Source: Argentina anserina
Taxonomy: Eukaryota > Streptophyta > Magnoliopsida > Rosales > Rosaceae
NCBI RefSeq assembly: GCF_933775445.1
Contig: NC_065873.1
Span: 22,940,001 to 23,004,000 of the forward strand
Reading direction: 5' to 3'
DNA: 64,000 nucleotides
Each line of letters begins with the position of its first letter. Within the stretch, counting starts at the first letter, position 1. Position numbers and translations under genes: made by a program. The notes under the pieces were generated by a model, which had not been told where the DNA came from, did not search any database, and worked only from the letters and a program-made list of their open reading frames with translations. Positions 20,793 to 33,660 of the stretch are shown here, piece by piece.

Positions 20793-23700
20793 ATGCCAGC
20801 CTCCCCTTCCTTCCCGTCTTCAGGTAAATAATTCTCTCTATACCTAAAACCCCTCCTGCTCTATTCCTCGATTTTTCAATTTTGACCCCAAAATATAATG
20901 TTTGAATTTCCGCAGACGGGCGCGGTAAATGGCGCAAGCGAAAGCGCGACCCCCAAATCCGCCGCCGTCCCCGCGACAACGACGACGAAGACGACGACGA
21001 CCCCGCCGCCGCCGACGACACCAACAACCTCGACCCCGCCGACGACTCCGACCCCGCCGCCTCCGATCCCGCCCCGCACGAGACCGAGGTCCTCGACGGC
21101 GGCGTCCGCCACCAAGATTTCCCTCCCGTCGTCCTGCGCACCGTCAACAGGCCCCACTCCTCCGTCCTCGCGATTGCGGCCGTCGAGCGGGCCAACCACA
21201 TTCACTCCTCCGGCGACGGCAAGGGTCCGGTGAGCCCTCTCGTGCTGGAGAATGTGTCCTACGGCCAGCTTCAGGCCTTGTCCGCCGTGCCGGCCGATTG
21301 CGCGTCGCTGGATCAGGACCGTCCGGATGGCGCCAGCTCCAGCTACGTCGTCACGCCGCCGGCGATTATGGAAGGCCGCGGCGTTGTGAAGCGGTATGGT
21401 AATAGAGTTCATGTGGTTCCAATGCACGCAGGTATACAACTCTTGCTAATTACTTTGTCTCTCTAATAGCTCACATTGACTGTGTTTATGACTATTTCTG
21501 AGCTAGAAAATGATTAAACTTGATTGACAAAGTAATAGAATTCGTTGCGATTTTCGGTGTCTAGCTGTTGATTATCGATTGTTAATTTGAAATTTCTGTT
21601 GCGGTTACTTTGTAGTGGCAGCTTTGTCTTGAGCTCTGCGATTGAGCTTGGGGTTTATTTTCTGAGTTGCATTAATTGTATCTTTGTTTGCCTGTGGAAG
21701 TACTGCTGTTGGCTTTGTGAAGTTTATTTAGTGGAAGGATTCCAATTCTGTCAACATTTTTTGTACTGCAAACTTTTGTAATATCGTCTCTTGTGGAATC
21801 CGAGTGAGGGTGCTGATTGTTTGGATTATCTCCTATTATACACCCAAGAAAGCTGCTGAAAAGTTATCTGTCATTTCATATTTAATTACTTTTTAACTAG
21901 ATTGCTTTATCTGAAAAAACTACCTTGGTACTTCTATACAACTCACTTATGTGGAATTGTAATGGTGGCTATAATTGAGCTGATCTGACTCCACACATGT
22001 AATTTGTTTCTGGGGATGACTGGAATGACATTGCAACAGTTGAATGATTATAAATGGAACCTGGTGTGTAAAACAATTTGCAACATACTTAATATGATTT
22101 CAAAGTTGCAGCATATGAAGTGCAGCTTATTGAATTTTTTTTTCCATCTGTCCTTGGGCTTTGTGATTGCTTATCTTCCAAATTGCTTTGCATGCTTCTA
22201 TGCAGTTTTATGAAGATGTATATTGATGTATGGGTTTTGGTTTTTGGGATTCTTCTCTTGGCAGATTGGTTTTCACCTGGAACAGTGCATCGACTGGAGA
22301 GACAGGTGGTGCCACATTTTTTCTCAGGAAAATCACCAGAGTTTACTCCTGAGATGTACATGCAAAGTAGGAATGAAATTGTTGCCAAGTACATGGAAAA
22401 CCCAGAGAAGAGGCTTACAGTTCCTGATTGCACAAATTTATCAAGCCATCTAAATAATGAAGATTTGACTCGAATAGTTCGGTTTCTTGATCACTGGGGA
22501 ATTATCAATTACTCTGCTGTCACACCAAGTCCTGAGCCTTGGAACGGGAATTCCTACTTAAGGGAGGAGCAAAATGGTGAAATTCATGTTCCATCAGCTG
22601 CGTTGAAGTCGATTGATAGTTTAATCAAATTTGACAAGCCCAGATGTAGGCTTAAGGCATCTGATGTTTATAAGTCATTGTCCTGTCATGGCGATGATGA
22701 CGACCCCTCTGATTTGGACAACATAATTCGAAAACGTTTATGTGAAAACCATTGCAATTATTGCTCTAGTTCTCTTCCCAGCGTCTGCTACCAGTCACAG
22801 AAGGAGGTACATCTCTTATTGCTCTTCATGCGATGTTACCTCTCTAAGTCCTTTATTTGTGAATTGGATAGATCTTTTGCAGTTACAGTTAAAATGTGAT
22901 GAAACTGCAGGCAGCTAAAAGCCTAAAATCCCAATTTTAGTAAAAAAAGCTATTTTTTTGTTTGTTGTAATTGAGACAAGAGTGTTCTAGTTGGCATGAC
23001 TTTCTCAAAAATAAAATAAAAATTGGCATGTTGCTTTCATCTTGATGCCACACTTACTCCTAGTGCAAGAAGTTGCTTGAATACAATACGTTTCCAACTT
23101 TCCATTGAAAATTACCTGCCTGTATTAGACATGAATGAATCTTTTTTGTCTGAAAATCCTATTGAAGTTCACATCTTATGGTGTCTAATAATGATTAGTG
23201 TTATGATACTTAAGTCACTTTCTGTTGATTGAAGTAGCTAAAAACCGTACCTGAATGGTTTTCTGGATTATGATGTGCCTACTCTTGTAATATGGTTTCG
23301 TGGTGATTCAGTTTGACCTTTGCTTTCAATTGGTGACCTTCTCTTTCTATTAGTGACCTTTGTTTGAACCTGTCTTGTAAAACGTGCGGCGGTTGTATAG
23401 GCGGTGAGGTGTAGTTGGGATGCGCAGTCAATGCTGTTCCAAAGTGCATTTTTTAATATCCTGAATTTTCGAAGTAGGTTTCATTATTTGGTAATTCACA
23501 CAAACATCTCAATTCCAATTGCTTCCAGTTATCACTTTCCACTTTACCATCTTTGACTTATAATGTTATTTACATATGTGCCAGCACAACTTATTCAGTA
23601 AATGCTGTGCTAGTTCAAGTTTTTCAAGTTTGGGCATGGGTCTGTCACTATCTTCTACATGATTTGCGCCCTAGAAGTTGGGGGATGGCCAACGTAATCT

Positions 23701-26700
23701 TCTATCATGATTTTTGTTTGTTTGAAACTTTAGATTAGATGATATAGGATTGTTGAAAAAGATAAAACAAAGTGGTAATTTAGTTTAAGTAAAAGTATCA
23801 TACTATAAGGAGAGGTCTAGTTATTTCCATAATAGGATATAGTTTGGCTAATACTCAAGGATTTACATTTTATTAGTCTTTCCTGATGCCTGATGGATGT
23901 AACAAGTGAACTCTTTACATTTCAATAGTAAGTAGTTAATACCTTACCCACAGATTTGTATATGGCATGTGTAGAATCCCCTTAGGTTGTACCTGTCCAC
24001 CTGAGTTTGGTTGAGAGCAGTGACGGAGCTTAGTAGAACACCACCCGGGCTATAGCCCAGAGAGAAATTCTGAGCCAACAAAATTCGTACATGTAAACAT
24101 TAGGTTTGATTATATCAATTACAGTTACAGCCCAACCAATCTTTTCCAACAAGTATTGGCATCTCTCCCTCCCCCTTTAATTCTCTCTAACCTTACAATA
24201 TTTTCATTAAATTTGACTTGTTAATCAGTAATAAAGTGAACATATTGATATGTTTTTGCTTGAACTTTTTTAATTCGTTTTCACTTATAAGAGAAAAGTC
24301 TATTTGCGTATGTCTTAATTTGGTTTAATTAGTCGGCTAATCATATCTTGTACAAAGAGTGCTATGTATGTATCATTTGATATAATTTCTAGTTTTTAGT
24401 ACTAAATTTTTAATTACCATTAATACATTAAACTATCTTTTTCAAAAAGAAAAGGAGCAACACCAATTTTATTTATAAAAAAAAAACTAATAAAATTTAT
24501 CATTTAGTTTAGCCCAGAGCATTTTGAGTTTCTGGCTCCGTCCCTGGTTGAGAGTTATATATGCTAAATACATAATAGGTGATCTTATATGAGCTTGTTT
24601 ACAGACTAATGGATTCTGGAGCTGAGTCCAACTGGTGGAGTTTATCCGTATTACTGATCATCATTCTGTACTGCAGGTTGATGTACTGCTCTGCTCCAAT
24701 TGCTTCCACGAGGGAAGATATGTTGTGGGCCATTCAAGCGTTGATTTTATAAGAGTGGATTCAACTAAAGATTATGATGATCTAGATGGAGAAAATTGGA
24801 CTGATCAAGAAACCCTACTACTGCTTGAGGCAATGGAAATCTATAATGAGAACTGGAATGAAATTGCAGAGCATGTTGGTACAAAGTCAAAAGCGCAATG
24901 CATTCTTCATTTTTTACGCCTGCCCGTGGAGGATGGCTTGTTGGAAAATATTGAAGTTCCAGGGATACCTTTGCCATCTAATTCGTCACATAGAGATGAT
25001 CATGGAGGGTTTCATCCAACTTCAAATGGCAATTCAGCAGGTGTTCTTACTTGCTTATGGTTTACATCCCTCAAGTAATAATGGTCTTTTTCTGACATTC
25101 TGCGTCTTTTTTTATAACTTTGTAGGACCCTGCTTACAAGATGGTGATTCTGAAAGCAGGTTCCCCTTTGCAAATTCTGGGAATCCAGTCATGTCCCTGG
25201 TAGGTGACTATTCCCCAGCTTGCACATGGTCTTTTATTCAAAAGTATTTGTCTAAATAGCATATGCACGTGTAAAAGTACTATTGCAGAAATACAAGGAC
25301 ACCAAAATAGAACTAGGTGGACAAGGACTAAGACCATAATTTGTATACCAGAAGTTATTAAACTTTGAGAATAATTACCTTACATGCTCAAGAGTCAAGA
25401 GAGTGGTTTTGTGGGGTGGATATCTTAGGACTCCAAGCTCAAATGACAAAAAAGCAATTGAACACTAGATAAACTGATGTAGTGGGGTGAAAGGATGTGA
25501 TAGTAGATTTCACAACTGGAGGATCCCTAACATGATCTTATGATGTATATATATTTTTAGCTGATTAAATAATAGCATACATTTGGATAGGGAAAAACAC
25601 TTAGATATATAATTGTAGAGCTCAATAAAAGGGATAACGGGTTTTCCTTACTTCACTATGTTTTAAATAGCTTACTTTTGGAAACTCTTTATAGGTTGCC
25701 TTTCTGGCCTCTTCTGTTGGGCCAAGAGTTGCTGCATCTTGTGCCCATGCTGCCTTGGCAGTGTTGTCTGAGGACAATGGCTTGTCTACTTCTGGAAGTA
25801 ACTTGCACGAAGGAGCTGGAGGACATAGGTAATTCCTTTGGTTTAATATTTTGCAGTGCAACTCATTTTTAAGTGCTTGCCTTCTTCTGTTCATTTTATC
25901 AAAATAATTTCCTAGTCGGAGGAATATTGGAGATCCACAGTTTCACTGTTGCACTATCGTGTTGCTACCCACCACCCACTTCCCCGATTTTAACTGGGGA
26001 ACCAATTTCTAATATCTCCGGTAAACAGGGGTTCTCTTCTACTGCTAGTGTAATAAATGCTCTCAAGATCTCAACAGAATTTCATTAACATTGTTGTTCG
26101 GGCTTCATTGATATTGCAAACTTTGTTTTGTTTGCAGAACTAATATTTATTTTCCGTCGATGTAGGATGAACTTGGAGAGCATGCATGGTCAAGGTGGCG
26201 CTCTGGGAAATACTGCAAATTCAGTTCAGCAAAAGGGTAGGCCTTGGAGTTTTCATGTTCTTTCCATATTCACTCTCTGTTTTCCCTTTCTTACTTCCAA
26301 TTATTCCATGTATCAAACTTCAGGAGAGAACTCAGCAGGTCAAGGTTCTTGGGGTACAAATGAGGCAGGGGCAACTCCAATACCTGCACAAAAAGTTAAA
26401 GCTGCTGCCAAAGCTGGCCTTGCTGCTGCTGCAATAAAAGCAAAATTGTTTGCTGATCATGAAGAACGCGAAATTCAGAGGCTATCTGCCAATATCGTAA
26501 ACCATCAGGTAAAAATCCATTGCTAAATGTTGTTTTCTAGTTTCAGTATTAATGGTTTTAGTAAAGTTTCAATATCATTAATTATTAATAGCTTTTATCT
26601 TATCAATGTCTACTTGTTAGTTACTAATAGTTTGAACATGGTGTTGGACATCTTAGAAGGGCTTGAACCAGGCTAAAGGATCCTCTTAGAACCTGAGTTC

Positions 26701-27272
26701 AGCTTATAGAAAAAAAAAGTGGTAATTTAATGTGCGTCATTGTTTGAAAGATTTAGAGAACAAATATTGGCCTGTTTATGGTTTAGTGCTATGTGTTTGG
26801 GAATTTTCTTAGGTACCCACCTGTATATAATACCTACATTTACAAATATGACAACAAATTTTTCGTCATTGTGGTAAAACGAATCATTATTTAGGTAATT
26901 GTAGTTAATTATAGGTAATTACTTCACTTACAACATTTTACCAGTTTTTGAATAAATTGTTGTAAACACGGTAATTTTGTTCAATGATATGTAAATGTGT
27001 AAAATGAATCTGATAATTTTGTTGTCAATGTCATAATTTAGTTCAGTTAAATTGTTGTCAATGTAGTAATTTTGTTCAATTAGTTGTAAATTATTGTATG
27101 GTATACAACCCTGTACCGTAGACGACCCCATGTGTTTGACCCTTGGATCAGCGTAAAATCATTAATACAGGTCATAAGGGTATTCTTGTCAGTGTATTTA
27201 GTAGGTGACTAGGTGTCCATTCTTGTCAGTGGAAAATTCGTATAAGCTATCTGAACAGATTCAATACATCTC

Positions 27273-27309
<37 letters not shown>

Positions 27310-27931
27310 ATGCCGTTGACTGGGTTACATTCACTAGTTCACCCTGTAGTTCCCCCTAATATCTTAGTAATCAGGGTGTATTTGTTTCTCTTCTGAAGTT
27401 CATATCAAATTTAGTTGGATGAGTATTCTTACTTGGGCTCTGGTTTGTATTGTAAATTTAATGTAGTTGAAGAGATTGGAGTTGAAGTTAAAGCAATTTG
27501 CAGAAGTGGAAACTTATCTAATGAAAGAATGTGAACAAGTGGAGAAGACAAGGCAGAGGATGGTTGCTGAACGTACCCGTTTGATATCAACTAGGTTTGG
27601 ACCTGGGGGAGTCGCTCCACCCATGAACTTAGCAGGTGCAGGTCCTTCCATGGCCAATAATAACACTGGTACCAATAGGCAACAAATTATGTCATCTTCA
27701 GCTTCCCAGCCAAGTGTATCCGGATACAGCAACAGCCAACCAGTCCATTCTCAAATGCCTTTTATGCCACAGCAATCGATGCTAGGGTTGGGACCGAGGA
27801 TGCCCTTAGCATCCATACAATCCTCCTCATCAGCTCCAAATGCCATGTTCAATTCCTCAGGGAGTGGTCGGCCAGCCCTAAATCATCCGATGCTGAGGCC
27901 TGTCCAAGGTACTAGCTCCGGATTAGGTTGA
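20793..27931 (+). CDS. SWI3C: SWI/SNF complex subunit SWI3C
   Basis: Nine exons: 20793-20823, 20916-21431, 22265-22806, 24677-25040, 25126-25199, 25695-25828, 26166-26236, 26324-26508 and 27467-27931, giving 2382 nt and 793 aa, near the Arabidopsis SWI3C length as I recall it (about 807). Domains in order: a basic then very acidic Asp/Ala/Pro-rich N-terminus; a SWIRM domain at about 183-265 (DWFSPGTVHRLE to HWGIINY); a ZZ-type zinc finger across the exon 3/4 junction (CNYC, then LLCSNCF, about 346-379); a SANT domain at about 402-448 (ENWTDQETLLLLEAMEIY); and a coiled coil at about 622-685, followed by a Ser/Gln/Met-rich tail. SWI3 proteins are core scaffold subunits of the nuclear BRM/SWI-SNF remodeller. 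The combination of SWIRM, ZZ and SANT with conserved VAFLASSVGPRVAA supports the C type. Intron 3 carries an hAT-like insertion; intron 8 has a CT repeat. Confidence 0.92.
24018..24546. mobile_element. hAT-like MITE in intron 3 of SWI3C
   Basis: 529 bp with terminal inverted repeats (left CAGTGACGGAGC, right GCTCCGTCCCTG) and a subterminal pair (AGCCCAGAGAGAAATTCTGAG / TTTAGCCCAGAGCATTTTGAG region). It is flanked by an exact 8-bp duplication, GTTGAGAG, at 24010-24017 and 24547-24554. CAG-start termini with 8-bp duplications are typical of the hAT superfamily. There is no transposase. Confidence 0.87.
27274..27306. repeat. (CT)n microsatellite in SWI3C intron 8
   Basis: A pure dinucleotide run of about 16 units. 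It is intronic, so length changes should have no coding effect. Confidence 0.9.
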
Positions 27932-28534
27932 AAGAAAGCAGGATAAATTATGGCTTTTAATGGTTATTCCTTGTGGTCGTTGCCTTCTGCACTGAAATCA
28001 AAAGGAAAGGATAAAGGATAAAATAGATGTAATTCATTCATGATCCATGTCATACTTTGTAGTGTTGTTCAATATAGGAATATCTTAGCAGTATGTAGCC
28101 TCTGTATGTGCATACCTTAATTTTTACAGCTAATTCAGTCCATAACAATTGTGTTCTGAAAGTGAGGCCACTTTGTCTCCTTTTCCATATATTCTGGTTC
28201 ATAAGGGAGTAATTTTACTTCCTAAAGTAAGCAGTATGCCCGTAAGCTTAGTTTGCCTGAGCAGGATGAAAATATTTAGATAATTGGTAATTTGGAAATG
28301 TATTTGGCAATATTCTGTTAAAACGTTTATTGAAGGAGACTCATACAACACCTCAAAAAAATCCGAGACTCGTACAAGTGATACAACACCTAAAAAAAAA
28401 AAAGGAGATTCATACAACTTAAAGGAAATACACTATATAATAGTAGGCTCAAGTAAGCTACACCTGGTCACTTACCCACACGATCACTCACACAATCACT
28501 CAGTGACCCAAATCTCTTTCTCATGTGCCATATT
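27932..28534. other. 3' ends of SWI3C and the P450, convergent
   Basis: The two flanking genes converge here. The 600 bp hold both 3' UTRs and no other recognisable feature. Confidence 0.5.
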
Positions 28535-30262
28535 TTAGGACTTGGTCTCGAAATGAGGGGTGGCAATGATGTACAAATCATCCCTTTTTCTACATGTTGC
28601 ACCCCAACTCTCTGTCATGTCTAGTTCATCTGGTTTGATCCCATTAGCCAGTTCCCAATCAAAGTGGTAGAGCAATTGGAAAAGAGTTAGCTCAATCACT
28701 GCATTTGCAAATGACATGCCCGGACATATTCTTCGACCGGATCCAAAGGGAATGAGCTCAAAGTTACTTCCTCTGAAGTCGATTTTGGCAGTCATCGAGT
28801 CATCAAGGAACCTCTCTGGCTTGAAGGAATCAGCATCATCCCCCCATTGTTCCGGATCTCTAGCCAGTGCCCATACGTTGATGATTGCTTTCGTTTTCGC
28901 AGGCAACTCGTATCCATCTATCTCACATCTTTCCCTTGATTCTCTTGCAAGTAAGGGTGTAGGAGGGTGCAACCGCAGAGTTTCTTTTACAATTGACTTC
29001 AAGTAATCCATTTTGTGCTGAACATTGTCTAACGTGTTATCTTCACTTGTAAGCAGTACTGATTGCCGCACCTCAGCTTGGGCCGCCTTCATCACTCTTG
29101 GGTTCTTCAGCAACTCTGACATCGCCCATTCTAGGGTTGCAGCTGATGTCTCACTTCCAGCCACGAAGATTTCCTGCATGTATAAGGAACTTGTTCATAT
29201 ATCTTAATTTACTATTTAGAATTAATAGAGAGATTTTATCATGCATTTAAGCTAGATTGTTACTAATGTAGTAGCATGTATATCTAGCTAACAATATCTA
29301 CATTTACATACCATAACGACATCTTTGATCTGGCCGGTTGTCAATTTGAAATCAAGCTCATTATTTGAATCTTGCAGTTTTAGAAGTATGTCGACTAGAT
29401 CTTCTTCCTCTTTACCATCATGATCAGCTCCTTCTGGTCTATCATTTTTCAATGATCTTTTCCTCTTATGTTCATCGATGATACTGTCAAGTGCCACTCC
29501 AATCTTGTCTCGCATCTTCCTCATGGCGGTTATGGTCCCAGTAAAGAAACAGAGAAATCGAAGTGAAGGAAACAAATCAGGTATGTCGAACCCTCCACCG
29601 AGTTTCAATGCTTCATCGAGCACTGCTAGGAACTCCTTTTGATATTTGCACTTGTTTCCAAATGCTGCCCTCGATATAATGCCGTTTGTTAAGAGCAAGC
29701 TTTCCTCGCTGAAATTGATGGCTGCTGATTTTGATGATGATGTGGAAATGGATTCAACAAAGTTCTTTACCTCTTCTTCTCTTATGAACCGAAATGCCTG
29801 CACATGCTTAACGCTTAATAATTCGGAAACACAAATCTTGCGCATCTCTCTCCAGAAATCTCCATACGGAGCAAAGGCAATGCTTCCACGGCCGAAGTTG
29901 ATGGTTTCGACTTGCAAAACCAGTGGCCTTTGAGCAAAAGTGATCTCATTCGTCTTCAGCACCTCTAGGGCTGCATTGTGGGATGAAATAATAACAGCAG
30001 TCGACTGCCCTAGTTTCAGGTGCATGACGGGTCCATATTTCTTGGCTAGGTCTCTCAATGGATAGTGTGGCAGTGGATGACCAGCCAACTGTAGCAAGTT
30101 GCCTAAAATAGGCAGCTTCCATGGTCCTGGGGGTGACTTGAGCACTTGGCTTTTGCCTAATCTGGAACTCTTCCAGAAGAGAACCGCTAGGGTTGAGAGA
30201 AGGAGATATGTTGAAAGAGAAAAATCTTTGATGGGTAGCATTTGTAGCATTAAGGACCACAT
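28535..30262 (-). CDS. Cytochrome P450, CYP71 clan (CYP71D-like)
   Basis: Two exons (29312-30262 and 28535-29173) with one phase-0 intron at the position usual for the A-type CYP71 clan, giving 529 aa. Residues about 14-30 form an N-terminal membrane anchor, followed by the proline hinge SPPGPWKLPILGN, so the enzyme should face the cytosol from the ER. Further motifs are the I-helix AGSETS at 322-327 for oxygen activation, ExxR as E381-T-L-R384, FKPERF, and the haem-binding loop FGSGRRICPG with Cys467 as the iron ligand. All key residues are intact. CYP71D-type enzymes oxidise specialised metabolites such as terpenes, alkaloids or flavonoids; the substrate cannot be told from sequence. In-frame Met residues at 1, 5 and 8 make the exact start uncertain. 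Confidence 0.92.
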
Positions 30263-31073
30263 TTTGGATAAAAGAAGGTGGATTAACTCTTAACTTGATG
30301 ATTTGTTCATTGCTAGTTAGAGGTTTCTATATATAGGAACATGAATATTGTATAAGTTAATTAGTGGGGCTGCAACTTAATCACCTCAAATGTTTCCCGT
30401 GAAGATGGGTTACCAACATACTGACGATCAGCGGTGGCTAATCAGAGTTGTGCACATTCTTTAAACAGCGGTAGCTGCATGTTGTTTTGGATTTAAGGTA
30501 GAGCAGCACGTTAACTAAATTGTTGATGCATGTTTTATCATTGTGGTGCGTACAGATTCCTCTGCAACAGAAAATCATTGTTTCCGCTGGTTTGTCTTGA
30601 TTCAATCAAAGTATGTGTGCGAACGATAACGACAACAAATATCAGTGTCTTAATTAGTGGACGTGAGTGAGACATTGAACTCATTATTGTGTGGGACGGC
30701 TCCCTTCCCTCTAAAGAACTAATTGCACGACAGGCTCATTTTATAATTTATTCGTTTCTATAAAAATAATCAGATTACAATTAGGGTGATGCTATTAACA
30801 TAATTCTTTTTGCTTTTCACACATTTTCTTCACAATCTCCTTGAAAACGGGTGTGTATTGACAAAAAACAGGTGTGTTATGGAAAAAAGATTACATGTTT
30901 ATTTAGAGACCATGATTGTTTCGTTAAGCTTAAAGTTATTAATAAACTGTTAGATTTTGTATATCATGCAGCAGCCACTTGCACTTGTACATCTTTCTAT
31001 ATAGTGCATGTGTGTGTGTACAGATTAGAGTTGGCACTTGAGCTAGCTGCTTTAAGTTTTGGTATAAAAATTA
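30263..31073. other. P450 promoter and intergenic DNA
   Basis: This includes the P450 TATA element and otherwise AT-rich sequence without a supported gene. Confidence 0.4.
30327..30336 (-). promoter_or_regulatory. TATA box of the P450 gene
   Basis: CTATATATAG lies about 65 bp upstream of the P450 start codon on the minus strand, leaving room for a short leader of about 35 bases. Confidence 0.55.
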
Positions 31074-31420
31074 TCTCTCGGCTGTTTTAAGTTTTCACAT
31101 CTCTACCGTCTAATCCTTAGGTAATAACGTATAGATTACCTCTTATAAATTTTAGCCAATTTAGTGATCGTTAAAGTATCTAACTAAATTAAACCAATGA
31201 ACAGATTAAATGTGCCGAACTTGAACCGTGAATGTTTATAATAGAAAAACACAGTTTTGATAACGATTACCAAATTGGTTAAAAATTTGTATAGGTGATC
31301 TATACATTATTACCTAAGGACTGGACGGTGGAGATGTTAAAACTCGATTGAAAAATTGGCGAAAAATGGAAATCTATACCTTAAGCTAAGATACGGACGT
31401 CCGCATAGGAAAAGCCCTGA
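31074..31420. mobile_element. Second copy of the palindromic MITE-like element
   Basis: This shares ordered blocks with 6483-6891: TTTTCACATCTC, GATCGTTAAAGTATC, CTTGAACCGT, GGACGGTGGAGATG, AAACTCGATTGAAAAAT and TACCTTAAGCTAAGATACGGA. The two halves are inverted copies. The outer left end seems lost. The right end abuts a (TA)n tract, as at the first locus. Confidence 0.65.
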
Positions 31421-31442
31421 TATATATATATATATATATATA
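31421..31442. repeat. (TA)n microsatellite
   Basis: A short TA tract between the palindromic element and the split GC-rich element, repeating the arrangement at 6.9 kb. Confidence 0.85.
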
Positions 31443-31880
31443 GGTAGATTATCAGGTGCGAACATCTGCATCGTGCAGATCCACCCGTTCTGGTGATCGG
31501 CGACGCGCAACGTTGGCGCAGATGGTGTTAGTCGTGCTCTCCACCTCCTAGTGCTCCTATATGTAATAACCCTAAATTTCAATACATTATTTGAATTAAT
31601 TTGAGTTCTATAAAGACATGAATTTCAGTTTAAATGAATTTGATTTGTTTGCAAACATTACGAAACGGAAACGGAAACGTTCCGAGAACGTTTAATAAGA
31701 AAACGTTACGTTTCCGAACGACTTTATCGACTTTTATTTCGTCGCTCGGTTGCTAAAACTTTCTTCACGAAAGTTGTAGAGCTCGTCGATACGAGTTCGG
31801 GGATATGTGACGCGTTCTAATCGGACGACGTACGTAAAAGTTATTAACGACGGAAGTTAGTTTCCGATTTTGGGAGGGGG

Positions 31881-31888
31881 TATAAAAG
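31881..31888 (+). promoter_or_regulatory. LTR TATA box
   Basis: TATAAAAG lies 320 bp into the putative LTR, followed by a (CT)n run at about 31950-31984. It would drive plus-strand transcription if active. Confidence 0.5.
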
Positions 31889-31951
31889 GAAGTTTTTCAG
31901 CTAGGGTTCCCATAATTGGAAACCCTTTCGTTTCTCTCTCACCCCGCCTCC

Positions 31952-31987
<36 letters not shown>

Positions 31988-32706
31988 TCCCTCTTCCCTC
32001 CGAGTCTCTCTCCCTTCTCCTCCGAGCGTCGTTCCTCACCGCCGGCAGCTGCGAACTCACCACCACGACGCGACCTCCCCACGAGCAAGGCGCGGTCACC
32101 AGCGACGCCGTGAGGCTCGGCGTGACTCTCGGATACAAACGCAGGCGGTCCGAACCAACCAAGGAACTTCAACGACTTCAAATCGTGTGTTTAGGTAAGG
32201 GTTTTGGTTAGTTCGATTGTTGGATTGCTTTTTGCTGTAATTGTGATTGTTCTGGAGAGATTTTGAGGTAGATTGGGGAGGGGGAGCGGAGAAGGAAAAG
32301 GAGGATTACCGCCGCCTAGAGGCGGCGCGTGTGAGGGTGTGGGGTGGCTTGGAGGAGACGTGAGACAGAGGGAAAGAAGAAGGGAGGAAGGAGGATGATT
32401 TTGGGGCGGCGGTGGCATCACACGCGCCGTGGGTGGCGTCGGCGAGTGAACCCCACGCGCAGCCTGCTGACGGGTGGCGCGTGTACCCCACGCGCCGCCA
32501 CGTGCGGCGGTGTGACAGTGTTTCCGATAGGGGTATTTTGGTAATTTACTTAAATGTAAATGTAAATTTTATTTACTACGGTAAATGTAATTAAATTTTA
32601 CCTTCAGTAAATGTAAATATAAATTACTTTCAGTAAATGGAAAAAGTAATTTGTAAAAGGTAATTAGTAAATTTTATTACTGAGATTGTATTTACATTTA
32701 AATAGT

Positions 32707-32877
32707 ACGTATACGTACAAAAATACGTATTAATATTTATACATACAGAAATACATATATAATATTTATACGTACAGAAATACGTATATAATATTTATAC
32801 ATACAAAAATACATATTAATATTTATACGTACAGAAATACGTATATAATATTTATACGTACAGAAATACGTATATAA
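32707..32877. repeat. 29-bp tandem repeat, about six units, inside the LTR
   Basis: Units of the form TTTATACGTACAGAAATACG followed by TATATAATA, with small substitutions. The repeat is AT-rich and non-coding. Confidence 0.8.
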
Positions 32878-33452
32878 TTGTATATTGGTACAGTAACCGT
32901 GAATAGTAACAGTGAACAGTAACACTGAACAGTAACTTCGTAAAACCGAAAATTGCTGAACAGTAACCGATTATTACTGTTTCGGCATTTAAAGGTTTAC
33001 GAAACGATTCTAAATTCTTTTCTTATCTTTTCAAGGTGATCGTTAAATCAAGGAAAAGAATTATCTTCGGGAATTGTGGGATTACGCTCAAGTCAATAAG
33101 GTGAGTAAAATCTCACATATATACGAATCTACCCTCGCGGTGATTCAAGATTTTGCAAGAGTATTTAATAATGAATTACAACATGTATACAATTTAGTGG
33201 ATTATATATATATACTGTATAATGGTAATAAGTGCATATATATATAGTTCATTATATTATAAACTGTTATTAATTTATTAGAAATGATCATTTTGATGAC
33301 GGAAGATTGTGTATTGAGCAAGTGTTGTGAAATATGACATGTATAAGATATAGTGGACTATATATATATATTGTATAAATGGTAAATAAGTACGAATATA
33401 TATAGTTTGCTATATAATATACTGTTATGATTTTATTGTGAATGTATTGAGC

Positions 33453-33660
33453 ATGTGATTTGAATTGTACAATATGATGTGAGATTATTGTACATGATTT
33501 TAACATTGAGATTGTTAAAATATTGATTTGTCCTCGGACGTGATTTGGTACAATATGATGTGAGATTATTGTACGTGATTTTAACATTGAGATTGTTAAA
33601 ATATTGATTTGTCTTCGGACGTGATTTGGTACAATATGATGTGAGATTATTGTACGTGTT
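33453..33660. repeat. 81-bp tandem repeat, about 2.4 units, inside the LTR
   Basis: GTACAATATGATGTGAGATT recurs at 33467, 33548 and 33629, exactly 81 bp apart, with near-identical sequence between (TTTAACATTGAGATTGTTAA and TTCGGACGTGATTTG blocks). Confidence 0.85.

Noticed and set aside
20876..21439. Long minus-strand and alternative plus-strand open frames over the SWI3C N-terminus
   Set aside because: They arise from the GC-rich codon bias of SWI3C exon 2. Only the frame that splices into the SWIRM domain gives a known protein.
31857..32211. Ser/Arg-rich frames on both strands in the CT-rich leader of the LTR
   Set aside because: They result from the (CT)n repeat and GC-rich flank and do not resemble gag or any other protein.
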